Shown here one piece after another: positions 26,410 to 35,327 of a DNA stretch of 64,000 nucleotides. Each line of letters begins with the position of its first letter. Positions within the stretch are counted from its first letter, which is position 1. Source of the stretch: an uncultured Pseudomonadales bacterium (lineage in GTDB: Bacteria; Pseudomonadota; Gammaproteobacteria; Pseudomonadales; Porticoccaceae); assembly GCA_943788875.1 (NCBI GenBank), contig CALSSA010000007.1, positions 1-64,000 of the forward strand, given 5' to 3'. Below the pieces are notes generated by a model. It made no database searches, was not told the DNA's origin, and was given only the letters and a program-made list of their open reading frames with translations. The translations under genes and the position numbers were made by a program.

Positions 26410-26658
26410 TTATAGTGCCTCGTATCCGGGAATAATTTTGGCTACATAAACCGCCATATCAAATTCCGCATAGCAGGCTGCAATCGTATCCTGAATTGCT
26501 TTCATCGCACAGACATAATCACCCTGCACCACTGTACTGGTAGGAAATGTGGTGACCTTGAGATTATCAAATTTATTAATCTTCTCAATAAAGCCATCAA
26601 TGGGAGGAATAAAATCATTCCGGTTTGGGTACATGCTGATATCTATTGTTACTTGCAT
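26410..26658 (-). CDS. YkoF-like thiamine/HMP-binding protein
   Basis: 82 residues. It starts MQVTIDISMYP, with a repeated beta-alpha-beta-beta pattern ending FDMAVYVAKIIPG. This is a single YkoF/MTH1187-type domain; Bacillus YkoF has two such domains and binds thiamine/HMP. The operon context under a TPP riboswitch supports thiamine binding. A clear AAGGAG precedes the ATG. No signal peptide, so it is cytoplasmic; it could buffer or deliver thiamine to the kinase (inference). Confidence 0.75.
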   Translation of the reverse strand: MQVTIDISMYPNRNDFIPPIDGFIEKINKFDNLKVTTFPTSTVVQGDYVCAMKAIQDTIAACYAEFDMAVYVAKIIPGYEAL

Positions 26659-26685
26659 TATATTCTCCTTGTCAGCAATCGACGA

Positions 26686-28809
26686 TTAAAAATCATATTT
26701 ACCGCTTAAACCGAATACTCTTGGCTCACCAAACTGGTTATAGGACTCTGGAACCCAGTCGGTGGCAGGGTTGTTACCAAAGTAAAAACCGCGAACCTGA
26801 TAGTCTTCATCAGTCAGATTACGACCCCACAATGATAACGTTACCGGACCCTGGCTATAACTGAGGTTCGCATGGAGAAGTTCATATGAATCTGATTGCT
26901 CATTATGGCTATTTGAGAAATAGAACCTGTCCTTACCATCCACCTGTATTGACGCCGAATAATTCCCCATAAAGTCATATTCCAAACCAACATTGAATTG
27001 ATAGCCAGGCGCATGAGCCTGCTCTCGACCGGATTGCTCTAAAACTTCATCATTAACATCGAGAATCTGAAGATCGCCTAGTTCAGTGTCCAATACGCCA
27101 ACCGCAGCAAATAATCGCAGTTGCTCATTAGCCTGCCAATCAAGTTCTAATTCCAAACCATAATTATTGCTGCCCTGAATATTCTCACGGTAAGCTGTCC
27201 AGTTAGACGTGCTTATTTCGAATGCGACACTGGCCTGCATATCCTGACGATCAATATAAAAAGCGGATACGTTAACCACAAGGCTATCGTCAAGGTATAG
27301 GCTTTTAAAACCCACCTCATAGTTAAGCGCCACTTCGCCGTCATAGCTTAAGTTATCTTGAAGAAATGCAATGTCGTCAGCTTGGTCATTGACTAATGCC
27401 TTGCCCATTGCATCCGAGTTAATACCACCTGTTTTATAGCCACGAGTCAGACTGGCATAAGCCATAGCACTATCATCGATCGTATATTGGAGGCTTAATT
27501 TACCGCCAATAAGGTCGTCAGCTATTTCGCCGGCAACGCCGTAACTATCGGTATATTGATTGTCAAAATGCTCAACCCGAGAGCCCAGCGAAAGCAACCA
27601 TTTATCATTGATAGGCCAATCTAACTGACCATAAGCAGCGAAGCGACTGGATTCAAAACGACTGGTTAGGCTTCCGGTCCATGCTCCCCAGTAATCAGCA
27701 TCCTCTGTGTAACTAAGATCAACTTGGCGATCATAGGCATAAAATCCTGCAACCCAACTTGCACCAGATAAAATCTCATTACCGGGTTTGGACAAAAAAC
27801 GTAGATCTATGCTCTTGGATTCTCGATCACGAGCATTATTTTCAAAACCTCGAACCCCTAAAGTATCAAAATCCGACCAATCCCAATCAAACCCGTATTC
27901 CAAATTAGAATCTTCAACTGTAATCTGGGCCTCGAAAAGATAGGCAGTCGACCCATCCCAAGTAGATTTCAGTGCAATAGCGGTCGATTCTTGGCGGTCA
28001 TGTCCAGGCTCGTCAGAGTCTGTATGTCTTGTATTTTCAAGAGAAAAAGCGTCATAGCCATTGTCAGCATTAATATGAACTGCCGTCAAATCTATATCTA
28101 GCGTATCTGTCAGAGACCAATTTAGTTTGGCTCTCACCAGTAATTCATCAATATTGTTAGTATCGTCACGATTACTAAAATCATTTTTTATATAACCATC
28201 GCCAGAATTCTTATTAACCGCGATACGACCTAGCAACCTTTTAGAAATGGGCCCACTGAGGATCATGCCGATAGATTGAGATCCATAATTCCCAGTACCC
28301 AGATCGACCCGCCCCTCGAAATCTTCGGTAGGTGCAGCCGATCTGATATTAATCAGACCCGCCAGAGCACTTGAGCCAAAGGCTGTGCCTTGAGAGCCAC
28401 GTAAAATCTCTACTTGCTCAACATCATAGACACCACCAGCTAAGCCAAGGTTGCTAAAATCAATACCGTCAATGATTAAACCAACAGAAGAATCGAGCGG
28501 CTCTTTAAACTGGCTGCGCTCTCCTATTCCTCTAATCTGGAAAAAACGACCTCTGGAAGCGCCGGCGGCTGAATTTACATTTGGAGCGATATTTAATACG
28601 TCTTCGAGATGCTTTGCCGTGCGGTCAATTAACTGCGCCTCGGACACAATGCTGAGACTTGCAGCAGTAGTCTGGGCAGATGTCCCACGGAAATCCGCGC
28701 TAACAATCACCTCGTCAAGGATATCCTCAGCCACGACAGGCAGAGTAAAGATAAGGCTTAAATATAACATTGGAGCAGGTATAAAATATTTTTTGAGAGA
28801 GATGTTCAT
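26686..28809 (-). CDS. TonB-dependent outer-membrane receptor, probable thiamine uptake
   Basis: 707 residues. Signal peptide about 1-27 (cleaved near VVA/ED), TonB box LDEVIVSA near 31-38. The plug domain includes DVLNIAPNVN, FQIRGIGER and VEILRGSQGTAFGSSALAG. A 22-strand barrel follows, ending GEPRVFGLSGKYDF with terminal Phe. The barrel repertoire is FecA/CirA-like. A TPP riboswitch lies 76-150 bp upstream and pnuT plus a kinase lie downstream, so the ligand is probably thiamine or a phosphate ester of it. The spacing to ykoF-like is 27 bp. Confidence 0.88.
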   Translation of the reverse strand: MNISLKKYFIPAPMLYLSLIFTLPVVAEDILDEVIVSADFRGTSAQTTAASLSIVSEAQLIDRTAKHLEDVLNIAPNVNSAAGASRGRFFQIRGIGERSQFKEPLDSSVGLIIDGIDFSNLGLAGGVYDVEQVEILRGSQGTAFGSSALAGLINIRSAAPTEDFEGRVDLGTGNYGSQSIGMILSGPISKRLLGRIAVNKNSGDGYIKNDFSNRDDTNNIDELLVRAKLNWSLTDTLDIDLTAVHINADNGYDAFSLENTRHTDSDEPGHDRQESTAIALKSTWDGSTAYLFEAQITVEDSNLEYGFDWDWSDFDTLGVRGFENNARDRESKSIDLRFLSKPGNEILSGASWVAGFYAYDRQVDLSYTEDADYWGAWTGSLTSRFESSRFAAYGQLDWPINDKWLLSLGSRVEHFDNQYTDSYGVAGEIADDLIGGKLSLQYTIDDSAMAYASLTRGYKTGGINSDAMGKALVNDQADDIAFLQDNLSYDGEVALNYEVGFKSLYLDDSLVVNVSAFYIDRQDMQASVAFEISTSNWTAYRENIQGSNNYGLELELDWQANEQLRLFAAVGVLDTELGDLQILDVNDEVLEQSGREQAHAPGYQFNVGLEYDFMGNYSASIQVDGKDRFYFSNSHNEQSDSYELLHANLSYSQGPVTLSLWGRNLTDEDYQVRGFYFGNNPATDWVPESYNQFGEPRVFGLSGKYDF

Positions 28810-28884
28810 AGCATGAGCCTCAGTAACAGTTAGTTAAGGAGACCCGGAGGCAAAAGACGGAGTGAAGGGCAAAAAGCAAGTAGT

Positions 28885-28958
28885 CCTATCCCTACGCCGG
28901 CATAATCCGGATCAGGTTCGAAGGGTACTTCTCAGGTCAACTAGACCGCCCCTTAGGA
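28885..28958 (-). promoter_or_regulatory. TPP riboswitch (THI element)
   Basis: Read on the minus strand, the element opens with AGGGGCGG, has CTGAGA, then ACCCTTCGAACCTGATC, then CGGATTATGCCGGCG and closes with TAGGGAT. These are the conserved THI-box blocks in correct order, with the P1 arms AGGGG and GGGAT-like ends. It precedes the TonB receptor gene and should turn the four-gene operon down when thiamine diphosphate is plentiful. I could not identify the expression platform in the 75 bp leader that follows. Confidence 0.93.
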
Positions 28959-29022
28959 AACGCAGCTATGGTATCACCCGTCTGTTTGCAGGCGCAACAG
29001 GTGGGGAGCAAATTACAACGAT

Positions 29023-29691
29023 TTAGACCGTGCAGGCAAGAATACGGCTAATTTGACACAGAGGTCGCCCTGACTCTTCCCGCAGGTTGGCAAATACCTG
29101 CTCGACCAGTTTTAGATCGCGCTGGGAATTGGCGCTGAATTTTTTCATCAAGCCATGATGAACCAGCGCATCGCAGACATCGGTAGTCAGAAGGTAAGTA
29201 TCTTTACCCATGCTGCGCAGCATCATAGGTCCAGAGTTACCCCCCAATCTGCTGCCCTGCTTCTTTAGCTCAAGCCACAGACCAGTGATATTATCTTCCG
29301 GCCACTGCGCTATGAACTGGCCAAAGCTGCCATGGGTTCGCTGCCTATCAAGCATATAGGCCGCATTGTTACGCACTGATACAATCTTGGTAAAGTTGCG
29401 CACAATCCTCGTGTCCTGAGCCAGCTCCTCAAGTTTCTCGTCACTAAAGTAAGCCACTGCCATAGGATTAAATTGGGCAAAGGCCTCCTCAAATCCTGGC
29501 CATTTATTGTCGATAACACGCCACACAAAACCAGCGCGGAAAACGCATCTTGCCATCATGGACAAATAACGATCATCTGTTTGCGCGGCGAGTTGTTTTG
29601 GTGTTTTCGGTTTTGGCAGATTAGCTTCAAGCTCATCCGTCCCCCCCCGATTAACGGCGGCTAAATTGTAAAGTACTTCGAATGAAGTCAA
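29023..29691 (-). CDS. DNA-3-methyladenine glycosylase I family protein
   Basis: 222 residues. Motifs SMMARCVFRAGFVWRVIDNKWPGFEEAF and a helix-hairpin-like LGGNSGPMMLRSMGKDTYLLTTDV are typical of the Tag-related family of base-excision glycosylases. Homologues start ...FE-LY-AA--RGG, so the frame is right on both sides of an eight-base G run (29641-29648 on this strand, encoding part of Arg-Gly-Gly near residue 15). The start appears to be TTG at 29691, with AAGGA 11 bp upstream; no ATG is available before residue 45. A homopolymer next to a weak start is unusual (see findings). Confidence 0.82.
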   Translation of the reverse strand: MTSFEVLYNLAAVNRGGTDELEANLPKPKTPKQLAAQTDDRYLSMMARCVFRAGFVWRVIDNKWPGFEEAFAQFNPMAVAYFSDEKLEELAQDTRIVRNFTKIVSVRNNAAYMLDRQRTHGSFGQFIAQWPEDNITGLWLELKKQGSRLGGNSGPMMLRSMGKDTYLLTTDVCDALVHHGLMKKFSANSQRDLKLVEQVFANLREESGRPLCQISRILACTV

Positions 29692-29751
29692 TGTAAAAGT
29701 GTTCCTTTTAAATTTTATCTACAATGCACTATAGCGATTGGATAGAAGAAA

Positions 29752-30432
29752 CTAAAATGGCCAAAAGGTTAATTGGGTAAAGTCATGAGTCTGGGAAATC
29801 TCCCGGATAAAATGCACAGCAATTGCAAACAGGAATATGCTAAAGATTTTATCCAACCACCAACTGTTGCGCTGAAACCTACTTAGAGCTCTCGTCTGAG
29901 AGATAACCGTCGCCACTAAAACATACCACAGCGCATCAATACCACCTGCAATAATGGTCAGCCCCAGCTTTTCCCAAGGCTGACTATCGACGCGTACAAA
30001 CTGACTAAATAGCGCGGTAAAAAAAACCAATATTTTGGGGTTTACGAGAGCAATTAAAAAGCCATCTCGCACTGCAGCAACAATAGATAATTTGGCCGCT
30101 ATAACAATATCGGTTGGTTTCTCTAGTGGCGCGAATAGCAATTTAAACGCCATAGCCAAAAGAAAAAGAATACCAAAAATCTGAATAGCGTCGAACAACA
30201 AAGGGGTTTTATCTACTGCAACGACCAGGCCAAATGCAGTGACAAAAGCAAATATGCTAATACCAAAACCATGGGCTAGAGCGGCACAGACACCTGCCAA
30301 TCGCCCCTGAGATAGCGAGTAATTGACGATAATGGCCAGACTTGGACCTGGAGACATAGCACCCATCAAACAGGCAAGAATAACAGAGCCCCAATAGACC
30401 GAAGAAGAATTGATATTCAAGATCATTTCCAT
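29752..30432 (-). CDS. LysE family amino-acid exporter
   Basis: 226 residues, six hydrophobic segments. The LysE/RhtB signature MSPGPSLAIIVNYSLSQGR is near residue 26 and LVNPKILVFFTALF near residue 128. The family exports amino acids or related small molecules from the cytoplasm; substrate not predictable. ATG 30432 is used; a second ATG two codons on is equally possible. It lies 60 bp upstream of the glycosylase gene on the same strand. Confidence 0.85.
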   Translation of the reverse strand: MEMILNINSSSVYWGSVILACLMGAMSPGPSLAIIVNYSLSQGRLAGVCAALAHGFGISIFAFVTAFGLVVAVDKTPLLFDAIQIFGILFLLAMAFKLLFAPLEKPTDIVIAAKLSIVAAVRDGFLIALVNPKILVFFTALFSQFVRVDSQPWEKLGLTIIAGGIDALWYVLVATVISQTRALSRFQRNSWWLDKIFSIFLFAIAVHFIREISQTHDFTQLTFWPF

Positions 30433-30541
30433 GGCCCTTTTATACAGGCCTGAGCAGATAACACAAGTTAATTTTGACTGGTTATTGAATAGCTCAAAAG
30501 CCCCCCGACCTCAAATACGTAGGGAGAGGCTGGCCTTTAAC

Positions 30542-30582
30542 TTGACTTCATGCAGCTAAAAGCACTAATACTAAAGTATTAG
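30542..30582 (+). promoter_or_regulatory. Palindrome with promoter-like element upstream of small ORFs
   Basis: CTAATACT-AA-AGTATTAG at 30565-30582 is a perfect inverted repeat with 8-bp arms. TTGACT at 30542-30547 lies 18 bp before TAATAC, so the palindrome would overlap a weak -10 box. It is a plausible repressor operator for the small-protein genes that follow. The remainder of the 260-bp gap is AT-rich, with a further TATATAAA at 30635-30642. Confidence 0.4.
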
Positions 30583-30694
30583 CCCACAAGAAGTATTTTA
30601 TCTTTACCTACAATCATTAAAATACCTGCATCCCTATATAAAACCATAAATCACCAAGGGATTACGTTTCGTATTTAGTTTCGGGAGGCTTGGA

Positions 30695-30763
30695 ATGTAT
30701 ACCTTTACTGGTGTTTTATCTTCGTCGACTCGGGATGGAATTTTTTCTAGTAAGGAATATTGA
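30695..30763 (+). CDS. 22-residue leader-type ORF
   Basis: ATG 30695 is preceded by a strong ribosome-binding site GGGAGG at 30683-30688 (6 bp spacing). It encodes 22 residues, beginning MYTFTGVLSSS and ending FSSKEY, and stops at TGA 30761-30763, two bases before the next small gene's ATG. It is rich in Ser and Thr with no membrane segment. It may be a leader peptide coupling translation of the next gene, or a very small protein. No homologue is known to me. Confidence 0.4.
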   Translation: MYTFTGVLSSSTRDGIFSSKEY

Positions 30764-30765
30764 TA

Positions 30766-30942
30766 ATGGGAAATTATTTAGATATCGATCAAGAATCTCA
30801 CAGCATTAAGAGCTGTTCTTCAATAAATAAGTTAGAAGACGCGTTTGAAAACGGTCTTTCTGAATTCACTACCTATATTGAGGGACTGCCGGCGGTTCAG
30901 CGTCAAAATTTATTGGAGATGTTACAGCAGAGCGTTAATTGA
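30766..30942 (+). CDS. Small protein, possible antagonist of the convergent XRE regulator
   Basis: 58 residues beginning MGNYLDIDQ, acidic, helical by composition. AAGGA at 30752-30756 is 9 bp from ATG 30766. Its last 27 residues can be aligned without gaps to the last 27 of the convergent XRE regulator: shared are I, E, L, R, L, E and the terminal N in the pattern IExLxxxxRxxLxExxxxxxN. The genes overlap by 8 bp at their 3' ends. A shared helical dimer segment between a small protein and an XRE repressor recalls SinI/SinR. This is a hypothesis from by-eye comparison. Confidence 0.5.
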   Translation: MGNYLDIDQESHSIKSCSSINKLEDAFENGLSEFTTYIEGLPAVQRQNLLEMLQQSVN

Positions 30943-31285
30943 GGTTTTTGGATACCTTTTCAAAAAGAGCATTTCTATCTGCTTCACTGAGGTTCTCGAT
31001 TCGACTAAATAGATCTTCAATCACATTTTTTGAGGATTTCTTGGTAGGTGCATCGTACAAACTTTCAGGTGTGATGCCGAAGAACGTTGCGAGCCGAATG
31101 ACTGAATCCCGACGGGGCTCTCTGGTGACACCACTTAAAATGCGATTAATTGTTGGCTGAGGTACATTTGTTGCACGCGATAGAGCGCTCTGAGAAAGGT
31201 TTTGGCTTCTCATCAGTTTTGCCAGCTGTTTGCTAATATCAAGATCTTTCATAGTTTCAACATTATGCTCGTCATTGCTATCCAT
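30935..31285 (-). CDS. XRE family helix-turn-helix regulator
   Basis: 116 residues from ATG 31285 (a TTG 42 bp upstream and an ATG 33 bp downstream are alternatives; none has a clear ribosome-binding site). The Cro/C1-type HTH covers MRSQNLSQSALSRATNVPQPTINRILSG with SVIRLATFFGI as fifth helix. A linker follows, then a C-terminal helix pair (VIEDLFSRIENLSEADRNALFEKV) that probably dimerises. It is convergent with the 58-residue small protein. It follows the GDPD gene on the same strand by about 60 bp and may share its promoter. Confidence 0.8.
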   Translation of the reverse strand: MDSNDEHNVETMKDLDISKQLAKLMRSQNLSQSALSRATNVPQPTINRILSGVTREPRRDSVIRLATFFGITPESLYDAPTKKSSKNVIEDLFSRIENLSEADRNALFEKVSKNLN

Positions 31286-31346
31286 CTCTGTATTATTTTT
31301 AGACCAATTATGTTCAAAAAGCGACAATTATTTTTAGTAACATAGG

Positions 31347-32225
31347 TTATCTTGATACAGGCACCAGCTTTCTCAACACATCAGGTCTATCAGTAATCAC
31401 TCCATCGACCCCCATATCGATCAAATCGTTCATTATTTCCTTATCATTGACTGTCCATATATCAACACGCAGATTCATGTCATGAGCTGCGGCAAGGATT
31501 TCTGGTGTGAAAACTTTAATGCCGAAATAATACATAGGCAGCTGCACTGATATACCGGGAGGTGAGTATAGGTGACCCAGGCCCATAGTAGACATTGCAA
31601 TCATAACAATCACTTCAGACTGCCCCAGAGAAGTCGGAACTTCAGGGCAGGAAACTCTAAAATACTTAAGTATTGAACTATGGAATGAACCGACCAACAC
31701 CTGATTCTGAAGACCATACTGGGTAATCAAAACACACAGCTGATCTGCTGAATCAGTCTCTTCAGGTTTCAGTTCAATAATGTAATAACTCGAAGGCATT
31801 TTTTGAAACAAGGATTCCAGCGTAGGGACCAATATCCCTTTGGGTGCCACCAACCCTGGATAGTCAATCTTATGAAACCCCACATCATATTGCTGGATCT
31901 CCGCCAAGGTCATCTCTGCGATAGCACCAGAGCCATTGGTTGTAGTGTCGATAATATCATCATGGCGCACCACCAGATGGTTATCAGCAGTCGAATGGAT
32001 GTCCAGTTCTAGAATATCCGCTCCAACTGCCAGCGCATTAATCCCAGCTTCAAGGGTATTACCAGGTAACAGCGCGCGCCCATTGCCATGGGCAATAACA
32101 TTAAAGGAATCTGACGGATAGAACGGCAGTGAAGCCTCGCGCTTGACCTCGGGCAATGTCATCAGATACATATATCCCAGCCACAGCGAAAAAACTGCTA
32201 CCACAATTATTCTTACAAAAATCAT
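31347..32225 (-). CDS. Glycerophosphodiester phosphodiesterase, membrane-anchored
   Basis: 292 residues. One N-terminal hydrophobic segment (about 3-24) suggests a membrane-tethered periplasmic enzyme. The TIM-barrel GDPD motifs are VIAHGNGRALLPGNTLEAG, GADILELDIHSTADNHLVVRHDD and the C-terminal GVDGVITDRPDVL. The usual HR at the first motif is HG and the PEN Glu is Gly; variants with HQG exist in the GDE-type branch, so activity is likely but substrate choice may differ. It would release glycerol-3-phosphate from phospholipid headgroups, a possible feed for the GlpD-like enzyme at 6.3 kb. A strong AGGAGG precedes the ATG. Confidence 0.82.
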   Translation of the reverse strand: MIFVRIIVVAVFSLWLGYMYLMTLPEVKREASLPFYPSDSFNVIAHGNGRALLPGNTLEAGINALAVGADILELDIHSTADNHLVVRHDDIIDTTTNGSGAIAEMTLAEIQQYDVGFHKIDYPGLVAPKGILVPTLESLFQKMPSSYYIIELKPEETDSADQLCVLITQYGLQNQVLVGSFHSSILKYFRVSCPEVPTSLGQSEVIVMIAMSTMGLGHLYSPPGISVQLPMYYFGIKVFTPEILAAAHDMNLRVDIWTVNDKEIMNDLIDMGVDGVITDRPDVLRKLVPVSR

Positions 32226-32255
32226 CGGCGCAGCCTCCTACTCTGGTAACAGCGA

Positions 32256-34193
32256 CTAGCGATTATGTCGATTGTCTATAAGTTCTTCGACCACAGTGGG
32301 GTCCGCCAATGTGGAAGTATCTCCAAGGCTATCGAGTTCATTGGCCGCAATCTTGCGCAAAATTCGTCGCATAATTTTGCCTGAGCGAGTTTTCGGCAAT
32401 CCTGGAGCCCATTGAATTAGATCTGGTTTCGCAATAGGCCCAATCTCCTTAACACAGATGGCTACCAATTCAGCACGCAAAGCCTCAGTCATCTCAACAT
32501 TAGCCATAGGTGTCACATAGCAATAGATACCCTGCCCCTTAATATCATGGGGATAACCAACTACCGCGGCTTCGGCAACACTCTGATGTAACACCAGCGC
32601 ACTCTCTACTTCAGCTGTACCCATACGGTGGCCGGAAACATTGAGCACATCGTCAACACGACCTGTAATCCAGTAATAACCATCTTCATCCCGACGAGCG
32701 CCGTCACCCGTGAAATAATAGCCAGGAAATGCACTAAAATAGGTATCAATGCAGCGTTGGTGATCACCATAGACAGTGCGAATCTGGCTTGGCCATGAAG
32801 ACTTGATCATCAGCAGCCCTTCACCTGCCCCGTTAATTTCCACACCCTCAGGGTCTAACAACACCGGCTCAATACCAAAGAATGGTTGAGTCGCTGACCC
32901 AGGCTTGGTAGCCGTAGCTCCAGGCAAAGGTGTCAGCATATGAGCACCTGTTTCCGTCTGCCACCAGGTATCTACTATTGGACAGCGAGCATCACCCACC
33001 ACGTTGTAGTACCAATCCCAGGCCTCGGGATTAATTGGTTCACCCACGGTACCCAGCAACTTTAATGAGCTGCGCGAGGTTTTTTCAACGGCATCATTGC
33101 CTACAGCCATCAGTGCACGAATTGCAGTAGGTGCAGTGTAGAACTGGGTAACCTGATGTTTATCAATGACCTGCCAGAAACGCGATGCATCAGGATAAGT
33201 GGGTACACCCTCAAACATCAGTGAAATACCACCATTGCACAGAGGTCCATAAAGGATATAGCTATGGCCTGTAATCCAACCCACATCAGCGGTGCACCAG
33301 AAAATATCGCCCTCTTTATAATCGAAGGTATATTTGTGAGTCATGGCAGCCATCAACAGGTAACCACCGGTTGTGTGCATCACTCCTTTGGGCTTGCCTG
33401 TAGAGCCTGAGGTATAGAGAATAAATAACGGGTCTTCACTGTCCATCATCTCAGCAGTACAGTCTGGCGACACAGACTCAATAGCTTGCTGATACCAGAT
33501 GTCTCGCCCTTCAACCCAGTCGATTTGTCCCGAGGTACGCTCAACCACCAGACAGCTATGCACATTGGGGCAGCCCTCCAGCGCTTGATCAACATTCGCT
33601 TTTAGCGGAATAGCCTTACCGCCGCGAACGCCCTCATCAGCAGTAATAACCACCTGACAATCGGAATCAAGAATACGGTCTTTAAGCGCATCGGGAGAGA
33701 AGCCACCAAACACTACCGAATGCACTGCGCCAATGCGCGCACAAGCCAGCATTGCGTATGCAGCTTCTGGAATCATAGGCATATAGATACACACCCTATC
33801 GCCCTTCACAACACCGCGGCCACGCAGCAAGTTGCCCAAGCGCGAAACATTATCGTGCAGCTCAGCATAGGTGATGGACTTATCATCTGTGGGCTCATCG
33901 CCCTCCCAGATCAGTGCTGTCTGGTCGGCACGACGCTCTAAATGGCGATCAATGCAGTTAACTGCAACATTGAGCTTGCCCCCAGCAAACCAGCTCGCCT
34001 CGCCAGCGCAAAAATCATAGCTAGATACGGTCTGCCAAGGGCTATCCCAGCTCAAAAACTCGCTGGCCTGTTGAGCCCAAAACTGATCGGGCTGATCAAT
34101 CGACTGGCGGTACATATCTTGATATTTTTCTTCGTTGATCCAGGCAGTTTGCTGCCAATGCTCAGGAACTGAGAATAACGACGATTCTGACAT
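32256..34193 (-). CDS. acs: Acetyl-CoA synthetase
   Basis: 645 residues, the usual Acs length. Activates acetate to acetyl-CoA through acetyl-AMP. Motifs: [20 protein letters not shown] (P-loop-like), [13 protein letters not shown], and the C-terminal [17 protein letters not shown] whose first Lys after SG is the acetylation-controlled catalytic lysine. It stands alone between the GDPD gene and hexR, with about 120 bp upstream before hexR. Confidence 0.96.
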   Translation of the reverse strand: MSESSLFSVPEHWQQTAWINEEKYQDMYRQSIDQPDQFWAQQASEFLSWDSPWQTVSSYDFCAGEASWFAGGKLNVAVNCIDRHLERRADQTALIWEGDEPTDDKSITYAELHDNVSRLGNLLRGRGVVKGDRVCIYMPMIPEAAYAMLACARIGAVHSVVFGGFSPDALKDRILDSDCQVVITADEGVRGGKAIPLKANVDQALEGCPNVHSCLVVERTSGQIDWVEGRDIWYQQAIESVSPDCTAEMMDSEDPLFILYTSGSTGKPKGVMHTTGGYLLMAAMTHKYTFDYKEGDIFWCTADVGWITGHSYILYGPLCNGGISLMFEGVPTYPDASRFWQVIDKHQVTQFYTAPTAIRALMAVGNDAVEKTSRSSLKLLGTVGEPINPEAWDWYYNVVGDARCPIVDTWWQTETGAHMLTPLPGATATKPGSATQPFFGIEPVLLDPEGVEINGAGEGLLMIKSSWPSQIRTVYGDHQRCIDTYFSAFPGYYFTGDGARRDEDGYYWITGRVDDVLNVSGHRMGTAEVESALVLHQSVAEAAVVGYPHDIKGQGIYCYVTPMANVEMTEALRAELVAICVKEIGPIAKPDLIQWAPGLPKTRSGKIMRRILRKIAANELDSLGDTSTLADPTVVEELIDNRHNR

Positions 34194-34314
34194 AGCGGAG
34201 ACCTTATTATGCTAAATATTTTGTATATTACGCTCTTTCGGAGGTCAACGATCTTAGCGGATTTACAGCACCAGATTCAAGCCAATATTCTGCTATAGAA
34301 TGACTGCAGAGCCA

Positions 34315-35172
34315 TCAACTTTCAGCCCTATAACGGGTTGGCTTGAGGCTATTTTTGATTTTCTCAAGATGAGGAAGAAAGTCTGGACCTCGGCGTAATG
34401 TCACACCAGTCGCCAGCACATCAAGAATGACCAAATGCACAATTCGCGAGGCCATCGGCATATATTCATCAGTATTCTCGGGCACATCAACGTCCAGAGT
34501 CACTGTACACATATCGGCTAAAGGCGAGTCTGCAGCGGTCAAGCCAATTACAGTCGAGCCGTTACCACGGGCGATCTCAGCGACCTCAACTACTTCTTTA
34601 GTACGACCCGTATGAGAGATGACAAAAAACACATCTCCCGTGCCACCAGTAGATGCAAGCATACGCTGCATCAACACATCATCATGACTGGACACTGGCA
34701 AGTTAAAGCGGAAGAACTTGTTCTCTGCATCGCGGGCCACAGAACCCGAGGCACCGAGACCAAAAAAGTAAATTCTCTTAGCCTGTATGAGCTTGTCGAC
34801 AACAAGATTAACCCGCGCATGACTGATTTTATCTCGTACCATTGCAAGAGTATTAATGGTGCTGTCAATAATCTTTGGAGTGTAGCTAGTCACATCATCG
34901 TCAGGATCCACATTGCGATTTACAAAACGAATGCCACTGGCCAGAGACTTAGCCAGCTTAAGCTTGAAATCGGGAAATCCTGCCGCATTAAAGCGCTTAC
35001 AGAATCGATTAACACTAGGCTCACTGACCTGGGCTTTTTTCGCCAGTGTCGCAATACTGGATTGAGTTGCAGCATCAGGATCCGACAGAATCACTCGAGC
35101 CACTTTAGTCTCAGACTTATTTAAGCTCGGCAACGCATCGGTAATCACATTGATCAGGTTTTGGCTGTGCAT
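34315..35172 (-). CDS. hexR: RpiR family regulator HexR
   Basis: 285 residues. N-terminal RpiR-type HTH (about 1-77, with VSEPSVNRFCKRFNAAGFPDFK), C-terminal SIS domain (about 120-260, with FFGLGASGSVARDAENKFFR and ISHTGRTKEVVEVA) that binds a phosphosugar, KDPG in HexR. It is divergent from gap-pyk and 5 kb from the Entner-Doudoroff operon; both are classic HexR targets. Two strong HexR boxes sit between edd and pgi at 43.6 kb. Together these support HexR rather than another RpiR protein. Confidence 0.92.
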   Translation of the reverse strand: MHSQNLINVITDALPSLNKSETKVARVILSDPDAATQSSIATLAKKAQVSEPSVNRFCKRFNAAGFPDFKLKLAKSLASGIRFVNRNVDPDDDVTSYTPKIIDSTINTLAMVRDKISHARVNLVVDKLIQAKRIYFFGLGASGSVARDAENKFFRFNLPVSSHDDVLMQRMLASTGGTGDVFFVISHTGRTKEVVEVAEIARGNGSTVIGLTAADSPLADMCTVTLDVDVPENTDEYMPMASRIVHLVILDVLATGVTLRRGPDFLPHLEKIKNSLKPTRYRAES

Positions 35173-35327
35173 CGACTACTTACCCTCTAGATGAAGCTAA
35201 CTTACGTAATTATCAACAAAGTGTAGATCATACTGTGGTTTTCCGGGCAAAAAAACACCAAAAAATGTCTATTTTGTAAAAATATTTCACCATCCTGTCA
35301 CAAAGAGCCAGAATAAAGAGAATTTAT

